NCBI RefSeq assembly: GCF_913062585.1
Contig: NZ_CAJXWX010000002.1
Location: 186,001-250,000 of the forward strand
DNA length: 64,000 nt
Direction of reading: 5' to 3'
Source: an uncultured Sphingomonas sp.
GTDB taxonomy: Bacteria; Pseudomonadota; Alphaproteobacteria; Sphingomonadales; Sphingomonadaceae
Shown here: positions 1-12,404 of the stretch, one piece after another
How the letters are laid out: each line of letters starts with the position of its first letter
Position numbering within the stretch: position 1 is the stretch's first letter
Program-made: the position numbers and the translations under genes
The notes under the pieces: generated by a model
Databases searched by the model: none
Told to the model about the DNA's origin: nothing
Seen by the model: only the letters and a program-made list of their open reading frames with translations

Positions 1-43
1 GATGGCCAAGATGTCGGGGCCGGGCGCCAGCGAATAAGGCGCG
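1..43 (-). other. Possible LysE/RhtB exporter fragment
   Basis: Read leftwards on the minus strand, one frame gives LAPGPDILAI and then runs off the window edge. The PGPD motif near the N-terminus is typical of LysE/RhtB amino-acid exporters. I find no ATG, GTG or TTG in this frame between the end of ada and the motif, so the first part of such a gene would be missing. Only about 14 residues are visible, so chance is possible. Confidence 0.3.
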
Positions 44-877
44 TCAGGCGGTCGTTCGCCAGGCCCGCGACACCGCTTCGATAAAGGCGGTGCGGCGGGC
101 GGGCTCGGCGAGCAGCGGGTCGGGCAGGGGTGTCGCGGCGATAAGGTCCGCCAGACGATCGCCGGCCGCGACGTTGGCGGGGCGCAGCGTGGCGGCGGGA
201 AACAGCGCCTCCAGGCGACCCGCATCCTCCCCGAACGCGATCCGCGCCAGCCCGCGCGCCGTCGCCGCGATCAGCAGCGGTCCGAGCGGGGAGGCGGCGA
301 TGCACCATTCGATCGTCTCACCCTCGCCACCGCGCCGCCACCGGCCCGGCGCCATGCCCAGCCGTTGTTCGCTGTCGGCATAAAAGCGGCTCGGCCCGGC
401 ATAGCCCGCCTCGTACAGCGCCCGCGTCACGCTCGACTCGCCCGCCAGCGCCCGTTCGGCCCGCCCGGCGCGCAGGGCGCGGGCATAGGCGGCGGGGGTG
501 ACGCCGGTCGCGCGCTTGAACAGGCGGTGGAAATGATGGGCGGCATAACCGACCCGTGCGGCGAGGTCGGCGAGTGGCGGGGCCTCGTCCGCCGCCTCCA
601 GGATCGCGATCGCCGCCGCCACTGCCTGCCGGTCGCGGGCAACCGCATCGGGCTGGCACCGCAGACAGGCGCGAAAGCCCGCCGCCCGCGCGCCCTCGGC
701 CGAGGCATGGAAGCGGACATGGTCGCGCCGGGGGCGCCGGGCGGCACAGCTGGGGCGGCAATAGATGCCGGTCGTCTCGACCGCGACGACGAACTGCCCA
801 TCCGCCGACCGGTCGCGGCGGGCAAAGGCGTCCCAGGCGGCATCCTCGTCGATGGGCAAAGGGCTATGGGCGTTCAT
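44..877 (-). CDS. ada: Ada-type methylated-DNA response regulator, truncated at the C-terminus
   Basis: Adaptive response protein: it takes a methyl group from DNA phosphotriesters onto an N-terminal cysteine and then activates alkylation-repair genes. The four zinc cysteines are present (GIYCRPSC and FRACLRCQPD), followed by an AraC-type helix-turn-helix (LADLAARVGYAAHHFHRLFK) and the start of the O6-methylguanine methyltransferase fold. The protein stops at RRTAFIEAVSRAWRTTA, which aligns with the start of the catalytic subdomain (RGTAFQ..VW.ALRTIP), so the PCHR active site is absent. I start at 877 (MNAHSPLPID), where AGGA lies about 10 bases upstream; an in-frame ATG at 931 is less likely. 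Sensor and activator parts look intact, but guanine repair by this protein should be lost. Confidence 0.85.
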   Translation of the reverse strand: MNAHSPLPIDEDAAWDAFARRDRSADGQFVVAVETTGIYCRPSCAARRPRRDHVRFHASAEGARAAGFRACLRCQPDAVARDRQAVAAAIAILEAADEAPPLADLAARVGYAAHHFHRLFKRATGVTPAAYARALRAGRAERALAGESSVTRALYEAGYAGPSRFYADSEQRLGMAPGRWRRGGEGETIEWCIAASPLGPLLIAATARGLARIAFGEDAGRLEALFPAATLRPANVAAGDRLADLIAATPLPDPLLAEPARRTAFIEAVSRAWRTTA

Positions 878-979
878 GGCGGCGATCCTGCCAGAAGCCG
901 CTGTGGCATTCATCCCACGGCTTGCGGCCAAAGCCGTTAAATTGGCGTCACCGACCTGTCACAAGTTGCGCCACGCAGC

Positions 980-1008
980 TTGCATCCCATGGTTCCCGAT
1001 GCTAACCG
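980..1008 (+). promoter_or_regulatory. Candidate sigma70-type promoter for the atp operon
   Basis: TTGCAT (980-985), a 17-base spacer and TAACCG (1003-1008) lie 83 bases before the atpH start. The -10 box is weak but resembles the one proposed ahead of rpsM (TAACTG). The element was found by eye only. Confidence 0.3.
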
Positions 1009-1090
1009 CCCGCCAACCCATCGGAGGCGCGTTTTTCGCGCCCCGTTTCCCATGGGGCCAACCCGTTCGTTGTTCGAGGAATTCGCATCC

Positions 1091-3203
<2,113 letters not shown>

Positions 3204-3216
3204 GACGGCATTCTAG

Positions 3217-3316
3217 CCCTCTCCCCCCCGGGGAGAGGGTTGGGTGAGGGGCGCCACAGAGGCCGTCTCACCCGTGGCAGCCCCTCACCCCGGCCCTCTC
3301 CCCAGTGGGGAGAGGG
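3217..3316. repeat. GC-rich palindromic intergenic element inside the atp operon
   Basis: Two hairpins flank a centre: the left arm at 3217-3239 (CCCTCTCCCC against GGGGAGAGGG) and the right arm at 3294-3316 (the same arms, AGT loop). GGGTGAGGGG and CCCCTCACCC just inside them pair with one another, so the whole 100 bp can fold on itself. Elements of this design recur elsewhere in the window. It fills most of the atpA-atpG gap and may modulate mRNA stability or partial termination. Confidence 0.85.
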
Positions 3317-3331
3317 AGAAGAAGGACTAAG

Positions 3332-4206
3332 ATGGCGTCCCTCAAGGCCCTCAAGATCCGGATCAACTCGGTCAAGTCGACCCAGAAGATCACCAAGGCG
3401 ATGAAGATGGTCGCCGCCGCCAAGCTGCGCCGGGCGCAGGACGCGGCGCAGAACGGCCGTCCCTATGCCGAGCGTCTCGAAGCGGTGATGGCCGGCATGG
3501 CCGCGCGCGTGGGCGGCGTCGGTGCGTCGCCGCTGCTGGCGGGCACCGGTAAGGACGATGTCCAGCTGCTGGTCGTCGCCACCTCGGAGCGTGGCCTGGC
3601 GGGTGCGTTCAACACCAACATCGTCCGCGCCGCACGCCGCAAGGCCGAAGAGCTGCAGGCGCAGGGCAAGACGGTGAAGTTCTACCTCGCGGGCAAGAAG
3701 GGGCGCGTGCTGAAGCGCTTCTTCCCGGGCGCGATCCTCGCCGACCATGACATGAGCGCGATCAAGGCGCCCAAGTTCGACGACGCGCGCGTGATCGCCG
3801 ACGACCTGATCGCCCGCTTCGAGCGTGGCGAGTTCGACGTGGCGCATCTGTTCTACTCGAAGTTCGTCTCGGCGCTGGTGCAGGACCCGGTCGCGCAGCA
3901 GCTGATCCCGGTGCCGATGCCCGCGCCGAGCAAGGCCGAGACCTCGGTCGAGGCGGTCGCCGAGTTCGAGCCGAGCGAAGAGGACATCCTCGACGCGCTG
4001 TTGCCACGCAACGTCGCTGTGCAGATTTTCCGCGCGCTGCTGGAGAACCAGGCCGGTTTCTACGGCTCGCAGATGAACGCGATGGACAATGCCACGCGCA
4101 ATGCGGGCGACATGATCCGCCGTCTGTCGATCCAGTATAACCGCACGCGTCAGGCCGCGATCACCACCGAGCTGGTCGAGATCATCTCGGGCGCCGAGGC
4201 GCTCTG

Positions 4207-4207
<1 letters not shown>
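3332..4207 (+). CDS. atpG: F0F1 ATP synthase subunit gamma
   Basis: Central rotor shaft of F1. 291 residues; the N-terminal coiled-coil signature MASLKALKIRINSVKSTQKITKAMKMVAAAKL is landmark-like at both ends (MASLKALKIRINSVKS, ITKAMKMVAAAKLRRAQ), and the C-terminal helix has the conserved FYGSQMNAMDNATRNAGDMI run. AAGGA lies about 7 bases before the ATG at 3332; the in-frame extension to 3305 reads into the repeat and is not coding. The stop overlaps the start of the next gene by one base. Confidence 0.97.
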
Positions 4208-6811
<2,604 letters not shown>

Positions 6812-6812
6812 T

Positions 6813-7064
6813 ATGCTGCACTTCGAACTCGTCACGCCCGAAAAGCTCCTCCGCTCGGAGGAGGTGCATATGGTGGTCGTCCCCGGCACCGAGGGCGATT
6901 TCGGCGTGCTGGAGGGCCATGCGCCCTTCATGTCGACCATCCGCGACGGCGCGATCCAGGTGTACCGCACCGACAAGGGCGAGCCGGAATCGATCCAGAT
7001 CCGTGGCGGTTTCGCCGAGGTGGGGCCGAAGGGCCTGACCGTGCTGGCGGAACATGCGGGGTAA
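6813..7064 (+). CDS. atpC: F0F1 ATP synthase subunit epsilon, short form
   Basis: F1 rotor subunit. Only 83 residues: the N-terminal beta-sandwich is present ([46 protein letters not shown]), but the C-terminal two-helix domain that inhibits ATP hydrolysis in many bacteria is missing. Short epsilon subunits are known in sphingomonads, so this is probably natural and not a truncation. The start at 6813 is fixed by the family N-terminus; an in-frame extension to 6753 is not supported. Last gene of the operon, followed by a terminator. Confidence 0.95.
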   Translation: MLHFELVTPEKLLRSEEVHMVVVPGTEGDFGVLEGHAPFMSTIRDGAIQVYRTDKGEPESIQIRGGFAEVGPKGLTVLAEHAG

Positions 7065-7090
7065 GGGGTTTTCCTTGCCTGGGTTTTGAA

Positions 7091-7120
7091 ACGGTCGCGG
7101 TGGAAGCCGCGGCCGTTTTT
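7091..7120 (+). terminator. Rho-independent terminator of the atp operon
   Basis: ACGGTCGCGG (7091-7100) pairs with CCGCGGCCGT (7107-7116) with a single G:U, followed by a T run. It sits 26 bases past atpC. Confidence 0.85.
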
Positions 7121-7165
7121 GTTTGTGGTGGGGCGAAGGCCAAGGGAAAAGCTCGACCCCATGCA

Positions 7166-7270
7166 CGCCCCTCCCGCAGGCGGGAGGGGATGGGGGAGGG
7201 AAGGCCGCAAGCGAAGGTCTCGGTGAGACTCCATGCCCTCCCCCAACCCCTCCCGCTTGCGGGAGGGGCG
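7166..7270. repeat. Palindromic intergenic element between atpC and priA
   Basis: Left hairpin CCCCTCCCGC/GCGGGAGGGG near 7168-7189 and right hairpin CCCCTCCCGCTTGCGGGAGGGG at about 7247-7268, with complementary inner segments GGGGGAGGG and CCCTCCCCC. Same design as the element at 3217. An extra half copy follows at 7284-7306 (CCTCCCGCAGGCGGAGG). Confidence 0.8.
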
Positions 7271-7320
7271 TAAGAACACATTTCCTCCCGCAGGCGGAGG
7301 GGAGGAAGAAGGATCGGGAG

Positions 7321-9492
7321 TTACAAAAAGCTATACGGATCCACATCCACGGCGACCCGCACCTTCGCGGACCATTCCAACCCGCCCAGCCACTCCCGGA
7401 TCACATCCTGCACCGCCAGCGCGCGCCTGGCATGGATCAGCAACCGAAACCGATGCCGTCCGCGCAGCATCGCCAGCGGGGCGGGGGCGGGGCCGAAGAC
7501 GTGCATCCCGTCCACCTTGGGCGCCGCGCGTGCGATCAGTCCGGCGGTGGATTGCGCCGCGCCTTGATCCTCCGACGACACGATGATCGCGGCATAGCGG
7601 CCGAAAGGCGGCGCATCCGCATCCCGCCTTGCTTCCGTCTCCGCCGCGTAGAAAGCCTCGGCATCGCCCGTGACCAGGGCCTGCATCACCTGCGCCTTGG
7701 GGCTGTGCGTCTGGATGAAGACATGCCCCGGCTTGGCTCCGCGCCCCGCGCGCCCCGAGACCTGGCGGATCTGCTGAAAGGTCCGCTCCGCCGCGCGCAG
7801 GTCGCCGCCGTCCAGCCCCAGATCGGCGTCGATCACCCCGACCAGGGTCAGATTGGGGAAGTGATAGCCCTTGGTAATCAGCTGCGTGCCGACGACGATG
7901 TCGATATCGCCCGCCTCCATCCGCCCGACGAACTCGGCCGCTTTGGCGGGGGACCAGATGGTGTCGGAGGTGACGACCGCGATCTTCGCCTCGGGGAACA
8001 GCGCGGTGGCCTCGTCCGCGATCCGCTCGACGCCGGGGCCGCAGGCGACCAGCGTGTCCTCGCCATCGCATTCGGGGCAGGCGCGCGGGGTGGGCAGGAC
8101 ATGGCCGCAATGATGACAGGCCAGCCGCCGGACCAGCCGATGCTCGACCATCCAGGCGGTGCAGTTGGGGCATTGGAACCGGTGCCCGCAGGTCCGGCAC
8201 AGGGTCAGCGGGGCATAGCCGCGCCGGTTAAGATAGAGCAGCGACTGTTCGCGCTTCTCCAGCACCGCCTTCATCGCGGCGACCAGCTTGGGCGCGATCC
8301 AGCGGCCGCGCTCGGGCGGGTCCTGGATCAGGTCGATCGCCTCGATCGTCGGCATCTGGGCGGGCCCGAAGCGGCCGGGCAGCTTGACCTCGGTATAGCG
8401 GCCCAGCGCCACCTGCTGGCGCGTTTCGATGGCGGGGGTGGCGGAGGCGAGGATGACCGGGCAGGGCTCGAACTTGCCGCGCATCACCGCCACGTCGCGG
8501 GCATGGTAATGGACGCCGTCTTCCTGCTTGAAGCTGGTCTCATGCGCTTCGTCGACGACGATCAGGCCGAGATTGCGATAGGGCAGGAACAGCGCCGAGC
8601 GCGCGCCGACCGTCACCAGCCCCTGGCCGCTGGCGATGGCCCGCCAGGCGCGCCGCCGCTGCGAGGAACGCAGGCCCGAATGCCACGCCACCGGCTCGCA
8701 GCCGAAGCGGTCGTGGAAGCGCTTCAGGAACGGCTCGGTCAGCGCGATTTCGGGGAGCAGGACCAGAACCTGTCGCCCCTCTGCAACGGCCTGAGCCACC
8801 GCCTCGAAATAGACCTCGGTCTTGCCCGATCCGGTCACGCCATCGAGTAGCACCGGCTGAAAGCTGTGCGATGCGACGCCCGCGACCAATATGTCCGCCG
8901 CCGCGCGCTGGTCGTTCGACAGGACGGGGCGGTGATGGTCCGGGTCGGGCAGGGGGAAGGGGCTGTCGATATCGACTTCGACGCCTTCGATCGCGCCGTT
9001 CTTCACCAGGCCCCGTATGACGGCGTCGGAGACATCGGCCATCGTCGCCAACTCGCGGATCAGGCCCTGGCGGTCGCCGATCCGCTCCAGCGCCTGCGCG
9101 CGCTGCGGCGTAAGACGGTCGGGGACATGGCCGGTGACGCGATATTCGGTGACGGTCCGCGCGCCCTCCAGCGCGGAGGTGGAGGACAGCGCCATCCGCA
9201 CCACCGCGGCGGGCGGCGCGAGATAATAGTCCGCCGTCCACTCGATCAGCCGCCGGAGCGCATCGGGAAGGGGCGGCGCGTCGGCCACGCCGAGCAGCGG
9301 GCGCAGGCGATTGTCGCCGACCTCGGCATCGGAGGGCATCCGCTCGGGCTCCCACACCACGCCTAGCAGCTGGCGGGGACCGAGCGGCGCGACGACGATC
9401 GACCCCGGCTCGACCGTCATCCCATGGGGCACACGATAGTCGAGGGGGCCGAGCGCAGAGTTCAGGACAAGGACGCGGGCGCGCGAGGACAT
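7321..9492 (-). CDS. priA: Primosomal replication restart helicase PriA
   Basis: SF2 3'-5' DNA helicase that reloads the replisome at stalled forks. 723 residues. N-terminal DNA-binding domain (ARVLVLNSALGPLDYRVP), P-loop GVTGSGKTEVY, DEAH box (VVDEAHETSFKQ), and the PriA-specific zinc cluster: CRTCGHRFQCPNC followed by CHHC and CPEC. The C-terminal helicase motif QVSGRAGRG is present. Nothing is missing. Convergent with atpC, with the palindromic element between them. Confidence 0.97.
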   Translation of the reverse strand: MSSRARVLVLNSALGPLDYRVPHGMTVEPGSIVVAPLGPRQLLGVVWEPERMPSDAEVGDNRLRPLLGVADAPPLPDALRRLIEWTADYYLAPPAAVVRMALSSTSALEGARTVTEYRVTGHVPDRLTPQRAQALERIGDRQGLIRELATMADVSDAVIRGLVKNGAIEGVEVDIDSPFPLPDPDHHRPVLSNDQRAAADILVAGVASHSFQPVLLDGVTGSGKTEVYFEAVAQAVAEGRQVLVLLPEIALTEPFLKRFHDRFGCEPVAWHSGLRSSQRRRAWRAIASGQGLVTVGARSALFLPYRNLGLIVVDEAHETSFKQEDGVHYHARDVAVMRGKFEPCPVILASATPAIETRQQVALGRYTEVKLPGRFGPAQMPTIEAIDLIQDPPERGRWIAPKLVAAMKAVLEKREQSLLYLNRRGYAPLTLCRTCGHRFQCPNCTAWMVEHRLVRRLACHHCGHVLPTPRACPECDGEDTLVACGPGVERIADEATALFPEAKIAVVTSDTIWSPAKAAEFVGRMEAGDIDIVVGTQLITKGYHFPNLTLVGVIDADLGLDGGDLRAAERTFQQIRQVSGRAGRGAKPGHVFIQTHSPKAQVMQALVTGDAEAFYAAETEARRDADAPPFGRYAAIIVSSEDQGAAQSTAGLIARAAPKVDGMHVFGPAPAPLAMLRGRHRFRLLIHARRALAVQDVIREWLGGLEWSAKVRVAVDVDPYSFL

Positions 9493-9555
9493 GTCCCCGC
9501 TATATGGGGCCGTGGGCCGGGTAGGGAAGGGCCGGTGTCGTCGCGCGCGGGTGCG

Positions 9556-9813
9556 TCAGCGGAACGGATTGTGCCGGGGCGCGGGCGTCTTGCCGTCGAA
9601 CATACGGAACAGCGTCCATTCCTCGACGATCTTCTTGCCCGGCAGGTAACACAGGCCGATCGTCCCGCCATCGGCCAGCCTGGCGGGGACCGATCGACCG
9701 CCCATCTTCGTGCAGAAGACCGAGGCCGGGTTGGCTATGGTCGCAGCGGCAGCGGGCATGGCCAGCCCCGCGACAGCGATCCCGAGAGCGACGAAAACGG
9801 CCTTATGCACCAT
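9556..9813 (-). CDS. DUF333 family small secreted protein
   Basis: 85 residues: signal peptide (KAVFVALGIAVAGLAMPAAA) and then a DUF333-type core, ANPASVFCTKMGG followed by IGLCYLPGKKIVEEWTLFR. The two cysteines and the EEW.LFR end are the family hallmarks. Function unknown; related proteins are sometimes called putative hemolysins without good evidence. I chose ATG at 9813, where GGGAG is 6 bases upstream; a GTG at 9816 is the alternative. Confidence 0.8.
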   Translation of the reverse strand: MVHKAVFVALGIAVAGLAMPAAAATIANPASVFCTKMGGRSVPARLADGGTIGLCYLPGKKIVEEWTLFRMFDGKTPAPRHNPFR

Positions 9814-9888
9814 CACGATCTCCCTTGATGAGATCCGGCTGGTGAACCGACGCGGCTGAACGCGGGATGACGCCGCACGGGCGCTGGT

Positions 9889-11352
9889 TCACTTCTTCGC
9901 CCGGCGTCGGTCGCCCTGGCGTCGCTCGCCCACCCGGTCGCGTTTGGCGGCGTAGAGGCGGCTATCGGCATGATGCATGAAATCGCGCACCGTCCGGCAT
10001 TCTTCGGGGCGCAGGGTCACGCAGACGGTGCCCGCGCAACTCATCGTCAGCCCGTCGACCGTGATCGAGACGGCGAGCAATGCCTCGATTCGTTCGCGAA
10101 GCCCATCCGGCTCGGCAAGCAGCGCGGGGTCCCCGACGATCACGCCGAACTCGTCCCCGCCCAGCCGCGCGACGAAGCACCCTTCCAGCCAATCGGAGCG
10201 CAGCCGCTCGCCGACGATGCGCAGCACCTCGTCCCCCGCCAGATGCCCCAGCGTGTCGTTGACCAGCTTGAACCCGTCCAGGTCGATCAGCACCAGGCCC
10301 AGCGGCGTCGCCGCGTCGATCGACCGGGCGATCGCGGCCTCCAGCGCGCGGTCATAGGCGGCGCGGTTGGACAGGGCGGTGAGCATGTCGGTGTCGGCAT
10401 TGCGGCGCAACTGGGTCTCCAGCGCATGGCGCTCGGTCACGTCCTGGAACATGCCGACCAGGCCGTGGGGCTGGCCGTTCTGCATCTCGCGCTCGCCCAT
10501 CACCCGGACGCGACGCTTGCGGCCGAGCGCAGTGACGAAATCAAGCTCGATGTCGAACGGGTCGCCGGTGCGGATCGTGTCCTGGATCGTCGTGCGCAGG
10601 ATGGTGCGGGACTGGGGCGGGTAATAGGACAGCCCCTGTTCGACCGAGAAGGTCTGGCCCGGCGGCAGTTCGTGGATGCGATAGACGCCCTCCGACCACA
10701 TCGCTTCGTTGGTTTGCAGCACGATTCGCCAGGATCCGATCAGCGCCAGCCGTTCCACCTGGCGGACGGTGCGCTCCTTGGCGCGCAGATCCTCGGCCTG
10801 GCGTTCGCTGAGCTCGGCCATGCTGTTCGCCCGCTTGGCGATGGCCCGCGCGGCGATCAGCGCCTCGGCCAGCCGGGCGAGGTGGCGCAGCGTCTGCTCG
10901 CCGACGGGGTTCAGCGACCGGGGGTTAGCATCCATGACGCACAGCGAGCCGATCGCCTGGGGCGATCCGTCCAGATCGGGCACCCGGATCGGCATTCCGG
11001 CATAGAATCGCGTTCCCGGTTCGCCGACGACGAAGGGATTGACCGCGAAGCGCGGGTCGTGGGCCAGATCGGGGACGATCATCAGGTCGGGCGATCGGAT
11101 GGTCTGGTCGCAAAAGGCGACGTCGCGCGGCATCTGGCGGGGCAGATCGCCGACCGCCGATTTGACCCAGAAGCGGTCGCGATCGGCCAGGGTCAGCGCC
11201 GCGACCGGACAGCCCAGCATGTCGGCCGCCAGCGAGACGAGCGCGTCGAATTCCGCCTCCGGCTCGCTGTCGAGCAGCGCATGGGCCTGGAGCGTGGCCA
11301 GGCGGCGCTCCTCATCGAATGACGGGGCGAAGGGGAAAGGGGCGGCCATCAT
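9889..11352 (-). CDS. GAF-PAS-GGDEF diguanylate cyclase
   Basis: Cytoplasmic sensor that should make cyclic di-GMP. Of about 487 residues, 10-165 form a GAF domain (FDEERRLATLQAHALLDSEPE to GSLCVMDA), the middle is a PAS domain ending GMFQDVTERHALETQLRR, and the C-terminal third is GGDEF (DMLTALSNRAAYDRAL, IDLDGFKLVNDTLGHLAGDEVL, ARLGGDEFGVI). The GGDEF signature is intact, so activity is likely. No transmembrane segments. The start is uncertain: 11352 puts a typical short lead before FDEERR; ATGs at 11367 and 11442 are alternatives. Confidence 0.9.
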   Translation of the reverse strand: MMAAPFPFAPSFDEERRLATLQAHALLDSEPEAEFDALVSLAADMLGCPVAALTLADRDRFWVKSAVGDLPRQMPRDVAFCDQTIRSPDLMIVPDLAHDPRFAVNPFVVGEPGTRFYAGMPIRVPDLDGSPQAIGSLCVMDANPRSLNPVGEQTLRHLARLAEALIAARAIAKRANSMAELSERQAEDLRAKERTVRQVERLALIGSWRIVLQTNEAMWSEGVYRIHELPPGQTFSVEQGLSYYPPQSRTILRTTIQDTIRTGDPFDIELDFVTALGRKRRVRVMGEREMQNGQPHGLVGMFQDVTERHALETQLRRNADTDMLTALSNRAAYDRALEAAIARSIDAATPLGLVLIDLDGFKLVNDTLGHLAGDEVLRIVGERLRSDWLEGCFVARLGGDEFGVIVGDPALLAEPDGLRERIEALLAVSITVDGLTMSCAGTVCVTLRPEECRTVRDFMHHADSRLYAAKRDRVGERRQGDRRRAKK

Positions 11353-11488
11353 GATACCCGCAGCCATAACCTGGATAGTTGTAGAAATCCTAAAAATGGA
11401 TTGAAACGGCGCGCTTTTTTCATCCGCTATCGGTTCGATCACGGAGGTGCGGCGCGCGCGGCGGGCGACCGAGGAGCGGATGACGTAT

Positions 11489-11507
11489 TTGTCACATTAT
11501 GGTCACC
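11489..11507 (+). promoter_or_regulatory. Pho-box-like direct repeat
   Basis: TTGTCA (11489-11494) and TGGTCA (11500-11505) are half-sites 11 bases apart, the register used by OmpR/PhoB-type regulators, and the pair resembles the Pho box. An OmpR-type regulator is encoded about 200 bases downstream, so this could be its own site or drive the proposed RNA. Confidence 0.3.
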
Positions 11508-11589
11508 CCGGGGTAGGCCGGTTGAATGTAGCGCTTGGACCACGGAGTTCAGAGAGCTCGGCGCCCGACACTCCCGGGGGTGCCGTCGG

Positions 11590-11623
11590 GGCCGGCGGAG
11601 AGCGCGCTTTCCGCCGGCCTTTT
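11590..11623 (+). terminator. Strong orphan Rho-independent terminator
   Basis: Perfect 10-bp stem GGCCGGCGGA (11590-11599) / TCCGCCGGCC (11610-11619), then TTTT. It lies upstream of the response regulator and is oriented towards it. Confidence 0.8.
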
Positions 11624-11711
11624 CATGACGGCCGGGACGGCGCGGCGGGCTCATCCGACCTGAACATCCTTTTAAGAATGACAGTCGCCCAATGAGGGAG
11701 CAGACGAGCCG

Positions 11712-12404
11712 ATGAGCCGCAAGATCCTGATCGTCGAAGATGATGCCTCCACTGCGGCCTATGTCGCCAAGGGGCTGGCCGAGGCGGGTTATGCCGTGGA
11801 GCAATGCGGAGACGGCCGCGACGGCCTGTTCCTGGCGAGCGAAGGCATTTTCGACCTGATCATCGCCGACCGGATGCTGCCCCGCCTGGACGGCTTGGCG
11901 ATGGTCAGCGCGATCCGCGCGGCGGGCATCTCGACGCCCGTGCTGATCCTGTCGGCGCTGGCGACGGTGGACGACCGGGTCGACGGGCTGAAGGCGGGGG
12001 CCGACGATTATCTATGCAAGCCCTTCTCCTTCGCCGAGCTGTCGGCGCGGATCGAGGCGCTGGTCCGCCGCTCGGACCGTTCCGCCTCGGAGCCGACGCG
12101 GACCAAGCTGAGCGTTGGCGATCTGGAAATCGACCTGCTGGCGCGTACCGTCACCCGCGCGGGCAAGATCATCCCGGTCGGCGCGCGCGAGTTCAACCTC
12201 CTCGAATTCCTCGCCCGCCATGCCGGGCAGGTCGTGACCCGCACCATGATGCTGGAGAAGATCTGGAATTATCATTTCGACCCAGGTTCGAACGTGGTCG
12301 ACGTTCATATCGGGCGGCTCCGGCGCAAGCTGGAGGAGGGATTCGGCAGCCCGATCCTGCATACGGTGCGCGGCGCGGGCTATAGGCTGGCCGTCGAAGG
12401 GTGA
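11712..12404 (+). CDS. OmpR/PhoB-family response regulator
   Basis: DNA-binding partner of the histidine kinase encoded next to it. 230 residues. Receiver domain with acidic pocket ED-D at 9-11, phospho-acceptor Asp53 (LIIADRMLP) and the conserved Lys in YLCKPFSF; C-terminal winged helix ending HIGRLRRKLEEGFGSPILHTVRGAGYRLA with the usual RGxGYR signature. Overlaps the kinase gene by 4 bases. The family resembles metal or envelope-stress regulators, but the signal cannot be told from sequence. Confidence 0.93.
   Translation: MSRKILIVEDDASTAAYVAKGLAEAGYAVEQCGDGRDGLFLASEGIFDLIIADRMLPRLDGLAMVSAIRAAGISTPVLILSALATVDDRVDGLKAGADDYLCKPFSFAELSARIEALVRRSDRSASEPTRTKLSVGDLEIDLLARTVTRAGKIIPVGAREFNLLEFLARHAGQVVTRTMMLEKIWNYHFDPGSNVVDVHIGRLRRKLEEGFGSPILHTVRGAGYRLAVEG

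Larger units (their letters stand above)
11480..11623 (+). ncRNA. Candidate small RNA ending in an orphan terminator
   Basis: The 359-bp gap between the divergent cyclase and response-regulator genes contains a strong plus-strand terminator (11590-11623) with no coding gene ahead of it. The preceding 100 bases are GC-rich and contain further self-complementary stretches (CTCCCGGGGGTGCC, GGCGCCCGAC). This is what an independently transcribed small RNA would look like. The 5' end is not defined, and it could instead be a leader or attenuator for the two-component operon. Confidence 0.4.

Noticed and set aside
3217..3316. CRISPR-like array from recurring hairpins
   Set aside because: The units are isolated palindromes at distant sites, with no regularly spaced repeats or spacers.
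6813..7064. atpC as a truncated pseudogene
   Set aside because: The beta-sandwich is complete, the gene is in operon context with its own terminator, and short epsilon subunits occur in this lineage.
7123..8850. 575-codon plus-strand frame opposite priA
   Set aside because: Starts inside a palindromic repeat and is antisense to intact PriA motifs.
11447..11695. 82-codon frame across the orphan terminator
   Set aside because: Low-complexity Arg/Gly/Ala-rich translation spanning a strong terminator hairpin; an RNA is the better explanation.
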